Positions 1 to 5,076 of a stretch of 5,123 nucleotides of DNA are shown here, one piece after another; the first letter of the stretch is position 1, and every line of letters begins with the position of its first letter. The notes beneath the pieces are model-generated. The model ran no database searches and was not told the origin of the DNA. It worked only from the letters and a program-made list of their open reading frames with translations. Source of the DNA: an uncultured Balneolaceae bacterium (GTDB lineage Bacteria; Bacteroidota; Rhodothermia; Balneolales; Balneolaceae); contig CALKWT010000267.1 in assembly GCA_938003885.1 (NCBI GenBank), forward strand, positions 1 to 5,123. The letters run 5' to 3'. The position numbers and the translations under genes were made by a program.

Positions 1-2
1 AT

Positions 3-872
3 GAAGAGGAGGTTCTCGATTATATGCGCTCCTGGGTGGAAAATCTGGAGAAAGAAGATGAGCGATATGAGCACCATCTGCTTGAAGCCCTCTGGGTAAG
101 CTGGGGGTTGAACAGAATAGAAGAACCTTTGTTGCGTCAGTTGCTCAAAGCAGAAGATCATCGGGCACGGGCTGCAGCAGTACGTGTACTCAGGTACAGC
201 GGCCATCAGGTTGAGGATCAAGTCGGGCTACTTACCGAAGCAGCTGCCGATGAGCATGGGCGCGTGAGGCTTGAAGCGATCGTAGCTGCCTCATGGCTGG
301 ATGTGAATGAAGGAATGACCGTAGTGAATGTAGAGGCCAATCACCCGCTGGACGACTGGATGAGCCAGACGTATCAGGCGGCGATGGCCCACCTGTTGGG
401 AGAAACTGCCGGTGCCAGGGAGGAGGTAGAAGCCGTGGATGTGAACCTGACCGGTGCAGATCTGGATCAATTCCTGAGAGGCAGGGAGCTCTATCGTCAG
501 GATGGTTACTGCGGAACATGCCATGGCCCTGACGGACAGGGTTTGAAAGCGGCCGGATTTCCACCGCTGGCAGGTACCCGGTGGGTAAACGAAGATAAAG
601 AGCGCCTCATCAAGCTCACACTTCACGGAATGATGGGTCCCATTGAGGTTCTCGGGGAGGAATATCCGGGACTTGTACCAATGACACCATTCCGGGGACT
701 CCTGGATGATGAGGAGCTTGCGGCTGTATTGAGTTATGTTCGAAACTCATTTGGAAATGAATCGGAAGTCATCTCGGAGGAGGAGGTTGCCAGAATCAGG
801 GAAGAAACCGCCGGACGAGTCGATTTCTATACAGCGGAAGAGCTCCTGGAAGAGCATCCGTTTCAAGATTAG
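3..872 (+). CDS. C-terminal part of a HEAT-repeat and cytochrome c protein (PVC-type heme-binding family), 5' truncated
   Basis: The frame is open from base 3, with no stop before the first ATG at 24, so this is the 289-residue tail of a longer protein that begins outside the window. Counting from base 3, residues 1-130 are helical and contain HEAT-like units (HHLLEALWVSWG, DHRARAAAVRVLR, DEHGRVRLEAIVAASW). A class I cytochrome c domain follows at about 150-255. Its heme motif CGTCH has C170, C173 and H174, and the likely distal ligand is M227 in VPMTPF. A charged tail ends in HPFQD. From family knowledge, this order is typical of the end of large putative membrane-bound dehydrogenases of planctomycetes, verrucomicrobia and Bacteroidota, whose N-terminus is usually a beta-propeller sugar-dehydrogenase-like domain. 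Heme attachment implies periplasmic location. I infer electron transfer during sugar or polyol oxidation. Family confident; substrate unknown. The 162-base gap downstream means it need not be in the following operon. Confidence 0.88.
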   Translation, partial: EEEVLDYMRSWVENLEKEDERYEHHLLEALWVSWGLNRIEEPLLRQLLKAEDHRARAAAVRVLRYSGHQVEDQVGLLTEAAADEHGRVRLEAIVAASWLDVNEGMTVVNVEANHPLDDWMSQTYQAAMAHLLGETAGAREEVEAVDVNLTGADLDQFLRGRELYRQDGYCGTCHGPDGQGLKAAGFPPLAGTRWVNEDKERLIKLTLHGMMGPIEVLGEEYPGLVPMTPFRGLLDDEELAAVLSYVRNSFGNESEVISEEEVARIREETAGRVDFYTAEELLEEHPFQD

Positions 873-972
873 CATAATACCTGACAAGGTTTCCTGAAAG
901 TATTAAATTTCTCATATTATAGGGTTTAGATCACAGGACAACTTTAGGGAATTTAGTTCACAGACAATTAAG

Positions 973-1002
973 GAGGCAGAGTGCGTGCGCACTGGCCGCC
1001 TC
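973..1002 (+). repeat. imperfect hairpin upstream of the epimerase gene
   Basis: An outer stem GAGGC (973-977) pairs with GCCTC (998-1002), and an inner stem AGTGC (980-984) pairs with GCACT (989-993) around a GTGC loop. The two stems are separated by unpaired bases of two and four nucleotides. It lies 32 bases before the ATG at 1035 and is GC-rich within an AT-rich gap. No T-run follows it, so it is not a canonical intrinsic terminator. It could be a weak terminator for the upstream gene, an mRNA-stability element, or a structured leader of the enzyme operon. The pairing is visible in sequence; any role is inference. Confidence 0.35.
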
Positions 1003-1034
1003 AGTTAACCTGGTAAACATTCAAAAGTCAAACT

Positions 1035-1922
1035 ATGGAATTAGCAATACACAACTGGATGCGTTCGGAACCGATCGAAGCCACCATTCGCCGGATAGCA
1101 AAACTTGGATACAAGAAGCTTGAAATCGCCGGCAATCCTTATGATTACGATACAAAGGCGATCAAAAAGCTACTTGATGAGCACGGCCTGAGTTGCTGGG
1201 GATCGGTTACGTTGATGATGGGAGATAGAAACTTGCTGGCTAAGGATGAGGATCAGCGTGCGAATTCGATTCAGTATGTGAAGGATGTGATTAAAATGGT
1301 GAGTGAGCTGGACGGGCGGATGGTTTCCGTTGTGCCGGGGACTGTCGGCAAGCTGGTGCCTGACGGCCGGCCTGAACAGGAGTGGGAATGGGCGGTCACC
1401 TCCATGAAAGAGATCTATGAGTATGCAGAATCAAAGAATGTTTTGATTGGAATCGAGCCGATCAACCGATTTGAAACCTACTTTGTCAATCGTGGAGATC
1501 AGGCTCTTGCCCTGGCTGAGGCGACCGGGCCCAACTGCGGTGTTTGTCTGGATACCTTCCATATGAATATCGAAGAAGATGATATGTTTGCTGCCATCCG
1601 CAGGGCGAAAGGACGTCTGCATGGTTTTCATGTGGCCGATAACAACAGAATGGCGCCCGGCATGGGCACACTCGACTGGAAAAAAATTGTGGAAACGGTC
1701 AGGGAGATCGGATACAATGAGGTTCTCTCGGTTGAATTTTCTTCCCCTATCGACCGGACTCCTGCCAACCCGTATCCCAACTCCATTGATGAGAATCCCG
1801 AAGGCCTGACAACGGAGCATAAAAAGTTTCTGGAAGATCACGGAAGCACATCCGTTTCCGAGGAGTTCTATGCCATGCTGACGAAATCCTCTGCCGATTA
1901 TCTGCTCCCTCTCATTAAATAA
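1035..1922 (+). CDS. sugar epimerase/isomerase, TIM-barrel family (D-tagatose/D-psicose 3-epimerase type)
   Basis: This complete 295-residue protein matches the usual 280-300 residue length of the xylose-isomerase-like TIM-barrel family (AP_endonuc_2 fold). Four metal ligands are recognisable: E141 in IGIEPINRFETYFVN, D173 in CLDTFHMN, H199 in HGFHVADNNR and E234 in LSVEFSS. Their spacing (32, 26 and 35 residues) nearly equals that of the Pseudomonas cichorii D-tagatose 3-epimerase ligands. H176 and R205 fit the substrate-contacting positions of that group. Such enzymes use Mn2+ or Co2+ and two glutamates to move a proton at C3 (or C2) of a ketose in the cytoplasm. There is no signal peptide. 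The ATG at 1035 is used because the barrel's first strand (ELAIHNW) begins there; no Shine-Dalgarno precedes it, only an A-rich leader. It is the first gene of a tight co-directional set. The C-terminal 50 residues (NPYPNSIDENPEG onward) extend beyond the last barrel ligand. Substrate could equally be an inosose or other polyol. Confidence 0.9.
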   Translation: MELAIHNWMRSEPIEATIRRIAKLGYKKLEIAGNPYDYDTKAIKKLLDEHGLSCWGSVTLMMGDRNLLAKDEDQRANSIQYVKDVIKMVSELDGRMVSVVPGTVGKLVPDGRPEQEWEWAVTSMKEIYEYAESKNVLIGIEPINRFETYFVNRGDQALALAEATGPNCGVCLDTFHMNIEEDDMFAAIRRAKGRLHGFHVADNNRMAPGMGTLDWKKIVETVREIGYNEVLSVEFSSPIDRTPANPYPNSIDENPEGLTTEHKKFLEDHGSTSVSEEFYAMLTKSSADYLLPLIK

Positions 1923-1981
1923 TGACGGGCGACAGTACACTAACCGTATCAAAATTTTAGATCCATTTATACTGATTCATT

Positions 1982-3151
1982 ATGATTATAAGCGATGTAG
2001 AGGCTTTCTGGCTACGCTGTCCGATTCCAGAAGAAAAGCAACATGTCTCCGATTACGGACTGCTGACTCACTTTGATATGACCCTTGTGGTCGTAACCAC
2101 CGAGGATGGAAGAAAAGGATTCGGTGAAGCCAAGGCAGCGGTTGGTTCAGCAGGAGTTTGTGCATCCATTGTGAGTTGTGTGAAGCATGAGCTTAAGCCA
2201 GCTCTGATTGGAAAAGATGCACGCAATATTACCCGTATATGGGAGCATCTCTACAACGGGACCAGGGATCATTACGCTCTGGCCCGGGGGCGAAAATTTC
2301 CTGTGCTTGGACGACGGGGTGTAACCATATCGGCCATTAGCGGTATCGATACGGCTCTCTGGGATCTGAAAGGTAAAGCTTTGGGAGTTCCGGTGATGGA
2401 GCTTCTGGGGGGGGCTTGCCGGGATGAGATGCCGGCCTATGCGAGCGGTGGCTGGGCAAATGCCGATCAGATAGGTGAGCAACTTCTCGGATATATTGAA
2501 AAAGGGTTTAATGGCGTGAAAATGCGGGTTGGTGTCATGGACGGCACCGTTGCCGCGAGTGCGGAGCGTGTGAAAGCAGCCCGGGAAGCCATAGGGCCTG
2601 AAATAAAACTGATGGCCGATGCCCACGGAACCTACAGTGTACCCGAAGCGAAACAGTTTTGCCGGGCCGTTGAAGATGAAAATCTCTATTGGTTTGAAGA
2701 GCCCATAAGTCCGGATAATCCGCAGGGAACGGCAGAAGTCAGGGCGGCAACAAGCATCCCGATTGCAGCTGGTGAGAGCGAGTTTACCAGTTTTGATGTC
2801 CGGGATCTTATTTCCCTTCGGGCAATCGATGTCGTACAACCCGATGCAGCGATTATCGGAGGTATTTCCGAAGCGATGCGGGTAGGCCACCTTGCACAAG
2901 CCTGGCAGTTGGAGCTGGCTCCTCACTGTTGGGGATCCGCTTTCTCCTTTATGGCGGGGGTGAATATCGCATTTGCCTCTCCCTCGGCCACCATTATCGA
3001 ATTCTCACTTGGCGGCAATCCGATGATGTATGACCTGGTGGAGGAGAAGATCGAGGCGAAAGATGGTATGATAGAGGCGCCCCGCCGGCCGGGATTGGGG
3101 CTTACCCCGAACTGGGACTTTATCCGGGAATTTAATCAGAAAGATCTGTAA
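1982..3151 (+). CDS. mandelate racemase/muconate lactonizing enzyme family protein, probable sugar-acid dehydratase
   Basis: This complete 389-residue enolase-superfamily enzyme starts with an alpha+beta capping domain (about 1-130). Next comes the MR/MLE signature around S120-L133 (SGIDTALWDLKGKALG), then the catalytic barrel. Mg2+ ligands are D213 (MADAHG), E239 (WFEEP) and E265 (AAGESEF), spaced 26 and 26 as in mandelate racemase. D288 (VQPDAAIIGG) and H315 (APHCWG) form the His-Asp dyad, again with mandelate racemase spacing. This places it in the MR subgroup, many of which dehydrate aldonic or aldaric acids to 2-keto-3-deoxy acids. The usual Lys-x-Lys on barrel strand 2 appears as K180-M-R182, so the second base is Arg. 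E340 lies near the position of the electrophilic Glu. Gap to the epimerase is 59 bases and to the VOC gene 116 bases. The ATG has no Shine-Dalgarno. No signal peptide; cytoplasmic. Family is certain, dehydratase activity likely, substrate unknown. Confidence 0.92.
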   Translation: MIISDVEAFWLRCPIPEEKQHVSDYGLLTHFDMTLVVVTTEDGRKGFGEAKAAVGSAGVCASIVSCVKHELKPALIGKDARNITRIWEHLYNGTRDHYALARGRKFPVLGRRGVTISAISGIDTALWDLKGKALGVPVMELLGGACRDEMPAYASGGWANADQIGEQLLGYIEKGFNGVKMRVGVMDGTVAASAERVKAAREAIGPEIKLMADAHGTYSVPEAKQFCRAVEDENLYWFEEPISPDNPQGTAEVRAATSIPIAAGESEFTSFDVRDLISLRAIDVVQPDAAIIGGISEAMRVGHLAQAWQLELAPHCWGSAFSFMAGVNIAFASPSATIIEFSLGGNPMMYDLVEEKIEAKDGMIEAPRRPGLGLTPNWDFIREFNQKDL

Positions 3152-3267
3152 TGGCCTGAGCAGATCCTGATCATCCTGTCCGCCTGTTCAGAGGCTCTTT
3201 AGATGAAAAGCATGAAAGCGAAGAACTGAAATAACATTCCAACACAAATCACTTAAAAGACAAAACC

Positions 3268-3768
3268 ATGGCAAAAGCAGTCCGGATCAACCACGTCACC
3301 CTCATTGTAGACCATCTTGAAAAGGCCACGGAATTTTATGAGAAAGAGCTCGGCCTGACCCCGCTTCCCGCTTTTAATTTTGATTACCCTGTGATGTTTT
3401 TTGATATCAATGAACATCAGCAGCTTCATCTCTCCGAATGGGAAGACACCCCTTCTTTCCGGGGACATATCTGTATGCAGGTGGATGATTTCAATGCGAT
3501 ATTTTATCGTATGAAAGAGCTCGGGGTTATTGACATCCGTCCCTGGGGGAAAGTCAGAAGGCTGCCGGACGGGGCCATGCAGATGTTCGTACGCGATCCG
3601 TCAGGAAATCTTGTGGAACTCTCTTCCGATCCCGAGGCAGACATTGATGAGAAAATATTCAGTGATGAGCTCTATGGTGAGGGACTCTATGAATCCCGGC
3701 GGGAGGATTACAGGGGATTCAAAAGTGAACATGCAACACTCTATCACGGTAAAAAGAAACCTTCCTAA
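3268..3768 (+). CDS. VOC family (glyoxalase/dioxygenase-fold) metalloprotein
   Basis: This 166-residue protein covers a single vicinal-oxygen-chelate domain in about residues 5-120, made of two beta-alpha-beta-beta-beta modules. Module 1 runs from INHVTLIVDHLEKATEFYEK to QLHLSEW; module 2 runs from GHICMQVDDFNAIFYRMKELG to the end motif RDPSGNLVEL. Metal ligands expected for the fold are visible: H9, H54 (or E57), H67 and E117. The closing RDPSGNLVEL is a hallmark of glyoxalase I, fosfomycin-resistance and dioxygenase-type members. Residues 121-166 form an acidic then basic tail (DPEADIDEKIF, RREDYRGF, HGKKKPS) not needed for the fold. VOC proteins bind a divalent metal and act on vicinal oxygens by isomerisation, epimerisation or ring cleavage. 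Its position between a sugar-acid dehydratase-like enzyme and a hydroxyacid dehydrogenase suggests processing of a keto or hydroxy acid, but the reaction cannot be named. Start ATG at 3268 follows an A-rich leader without Shine-Dalgarno. It ends 32 bases before the next gene. Confidence 0.85.
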   Translation: MAKAVRINHVTLIVDHLEKATEFYEKELGLTPLPAFNFDYPVMFFDINEHQQLHLSEWEDTPSFRGHICMQVDDFNAIFYRMKELGVIDIRPWGKVRRLPDGAMQMFVRDPSGNLVELSSDPEADIDEKIFSDELYGEGLYESRREDYRGFKSEHATLYHGKKKPS

Positions 3769-3800
3769 AATAAATCAGCTGATCCCAGGCTATTCCTTTT

Positions 3801-3896
3801 ATGAAAAAAAATGTACTTCTGCTTGAAACTATTGCCAAAGAGGCGGATGACCGTCTTCGCAGTCAGACGAATGTGCTGGAAGCACTCATACTGTGA
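3801..3896 (+). pseudogene. N-terminal fragment of the D-2-hydroxyacid dehydrogenase, separated by a frameshift
   Basis: The ATG at 3801 opens a 31-codon frame that begins MKKNVLLLETIAKEADDRL and stops at TGA 3894-3896. The opening is the typical first beta-strand and helix of D-2-hydroxyacid dehydrogenases. The body of that protein continues in a different frame from 3893. The body's frame is closed upstream by TGA at 3848-3850, so the two frames must join somewhere in 3851-3893. Restoring one lost base there (for example just after GCA at 3882-3884) would give a 314-residue protein, the normal family length. The gap from the VOC gene is only 32 bases, consistent with an operon. The break could be a real mutation or an assembly error. 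Confidence 0.75.
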
Positions 3897-4744
3897 TGGA
3901 GGTGGCGGGCAGACAGCCGGTCCACGGCATCGTCACCCGTGGCAAAGGGCAGGTCACGAAAGAATTGATGCAAGCCTGTCCTGACTTGGAAGTCATTACA
4001 CGATGCGGGGTGGGACTCGATAATGTGGACGTTGAAGAGGCTACGCGTCGCAACATCCGTGTTGTGAATGCACCTGCTGCCAACTCTGACACGATTGCCG
4101 AACACACCCTGACTCTGATGCTGATGCTGGTTAGAAATGTTTGGAAATCAGCTGAACGCGTGAGAAGCGGGCGCTGGGAATGGAGGAATCACTACAGCGG
4201 CGATGAAATTCGCGACAAAACTCTCGGAATTGTCGGGATGGGGAACATCGGCCAAAGAGTCGCCAGGCTTGCAGATGCTTTTGGAATGAAAGTCATTTTC
4301 TGGGATAAGTTTCCTGTTGAAAGCCAGTACCATTCTGTCGGATTCAGAGAGCTTTTGCAGGAGGCCGATATCGTCACCCTGCATGTCCCTCTTATGGAAG
4401 CGACAACAGGGTTGATAGGGGCAGAAGAGTTGAGCCTGATGAAGCCAGGGGCTTATCTGATCAATACAGCACGTGGCGGCTTGATCCGTGAAGAGGATCT
4501 CTATGAGGCACTTGAAAGTGGAGCTCTCAGAGGATTTGCTGCGGATGTGCTGTCTGAAGAACCGCCCGGATTGAACAATCCGATTCCGGCCCATCCCAAT
4601 GCCCTGATCACCCCCCATACCGGAAGTCTGACCACGGCAACTTACCGCCATATGTGTGTCTCTACCGTAGAGAATACCTTAGCCATTCTTGCAGGGGATC
4701 AGCCGGAGCCCGGGTCCGTCTTTAACCGGGCCCAGTTGGAATGA
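3893..4744 (+). CDS. D-2-hydroxyacid dehydrogenase (phosphoglycerate dehydrogenase-like), main frame of a frameshifted gene
   Basis: This frame encodes about 283 residues of an NAD-dependent D-isomer 2-hydroxyacid dehydrogenase. Counting from the GTG at 3893, it has the substrate-domain motif GIVTRGKGQV and RCGVGLDNVDVEEATRR, then AEHTLTLML. The Rossmann nucleotide site is G115-M-G-N-I-G120. The catalytic triad is R194 (NTARGGLI), E223 (LSEEPP) and H242 (TPHTGS). The acidic residue expected after the Rossmann loop is D in FWDKF, favouring NAD over NADP. Family members are usually 310-330 residues, so this frame alone lacks the first strand and helix, which are found out of frame at 3801-3893. 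GTG 3893 or ATG 3896 would be the start only if the fragment is translated separately; the ATG overlaps the TGA of the upstream frame (TGATG). Probable role: interconversion of a 2-keto acid and its D-hydroxy acid in the sugar-acid pathway encoded by its neighbours. It is not assigned as serA because no ACT domain follows and the context is catabolic. Confidence 0.88.
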   Translation: MMEVAGRQPVHGIVTRGKGQVTKELMQACPDLEVITRCGVGLDNVDVEEATRRNIRVVNAPAANSDTIAEHTLTLMLMLVRNVWKSAERVRSGRWEWRNHYSGDEIRDKTLGIVGMGNIGQRVARLADAFGMKVIFWDKFPVESQYHSVGFRELLQEADIVTLHVPLMEATTGLIGAEELSLMKPGAYLINTARGGLIREEDLYEALESGALRGFAADVLSEEPPGLNNPIPAHPNALITPHTGSLTTATYRHMCVSTVENTLAILAGDQPEPGSVFNRAQLE

Positions 4745-4857
4745 AAGAAGTAAAGCTGCCGTTTGTGGAATCACCTGCTCTGGTGAGCGGGCCACGGAAC
4801 CAGAATAGCTGTTGTTGTTCACTGTGGAAGTGCAAACCGCTTCAAATAATGATCACT

Positions 4858-4869
4858 TGATTGCAATCA
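4858..4869. promoter_or_regulatory. perfect 12-bp palindrome, possible operator
   Basis: TGATTGCAATCA reads identically on both strands. It lies 117 bases before the start of the exported-protein gene at 4986 and 114 bases after the dehydrogenase stop. Twofold symmetric sites of this size are typical for dimeric repressors such as LacI- or GntR-family regulators that often control sugar-acid operons. No regulator gene is in the window and no second copy was noticed, so binding is inference. Confidence 0.3.
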
Positions 4870-4892
4870 CTCTCCGTCGGAGTAGATTTCAA

Positions 4893-4937
4893 GGGTGTCG
4901 TTCTCTATTAGAGAAGTGGAAGCACCCGGATTATTTT
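4893..4937 (+). terminator. nested hairpin with T-rich tail, possible terminator of the enzyme operon
   Basis: An inner stem TTCTCT (4901-4906) pairs with AGAGAA (4910-4915) around a three-base loop. An outer stem GGGTG (4893-4897) pairs with CACCC (4923-4927). The outer and inner stems are separated by unpaired stretches of three and seven bases. Three bases after the outer stem comes TTATTTT (4931-4937). This resembles an intrinsic terminator, though the internal loop and broken T-run make it a weak one. It lies 149 bases after the dehydrogenase stop and 49 bases before the next ATG, so it could instead be a leader structure of the downstream gene. Confidence 0.35.
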
Positions 4938-4985
4938 AAAGTTCAACCCTACACATCGTTATCTGTTTAACAAACATCACACCTC

Positions 4986-5076
4986 ATGAGAAAAATCAAC
5001 ATTTCATCCGTTTTTGGCCTGCTTTTACTGATCAATATTTACTCTTCTATTGCAGCCGGTTGCCTGCAAGCGCAAC
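4986..5076 (+). CDS. start of an exported protein (signal peptide only), 3' truncated by adapter sequence
   Basis: The ATG at 4986 opens a frame with a clear Sec signal peptide. It has a basic start (MRK), a hydrophobic core (VFGLLLLINIYSSIAA) and an end L-Q-A-Q, with likely cleavage after the Ala at residue 29 to leave Gln as first mature residue. That pattern is common in Bacteroidota and relatives. Cys26 preceded by A-A-G loosely resembles a lipobox, so a lipoprotein is an alternative. Only 30 codons are genomic; codon 31 runs into sequencing adapter at 5077, and the in-frame TAG at 5109-5111 is an adapter artefact. The mature protein is not visible. Next to a sugar-acid catabolic operon, a TonB-dependent receptor, a solute-binding protein or a secreted hydrolase would all fit; this is speculation. 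No Shine-Dalgarno precedes it; the leader is CA-rich. Confidence 0.6.

Noticed and set aside
1..99. ATG at base 1 opening a 32-codon frame
   Set aside because: It is in a different frame from the HEAT/cytochrome protein, which is open from base 3, and it ends quickly at a stop.
881..909. CTGACA and TAAATT spaced 17 bases, as a sigma-70-like promoter for the enzyme operon
   Set aside because: Each box has mismatches, the likely host group uses a different promoter consensus, and such matches are common in AT-rich gaps.
1431..1952. 173-codon minus-strand frame over the end of the epimerase gene
   Set aside because: Shadow of the epimerase coding sequence; no recognisable domain and no leader or upstream signal.
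2407..2414. Run of eight G bases in the MR/MLE gene, as a possible phase-variable tract or indel error
   Set aside because: The frame is intact and encodes the conserved ELLGGA segment on both sides of the run, so no shift is indicated.
2147..2926. 259-codon open frame on the minus strand inside the MR/MLE gene
   Set aside because: It is wholly antisense to a gene with all catalytic motifs intact, shows no family motif, and its composition is that of a reverse-complement shadow.
3152..3267. Gap between the MR/MLE and VOC genes, examined for a small gene or terminator
   Set aside because: Only an 8-codon ATG frame and no convincing stem with a T-run were seen; nothing supportable.
3804..3811. 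Run of eight A bases just after the dehydrogenase ATG, as the site of the frameshift or of polymerase slippage
   Set aside because: Slippage here cannot join the two halves, because the body's frame has a stop at 3848-3850; the shift must be after that stop.
3530..3826. 98-codon plus-strand frame overlapping the VOC gene and running into the dehydrogenase start
   Set aside because: Out of frame with the clear VOC motifs; its translation has no fold-like pattern.
4148..4651. 167-codon minus-strand frame inside the dehydrogenase gene
   Set aside because: Antisense to the Rossmann domain and catalytic triad; no motif of its own.
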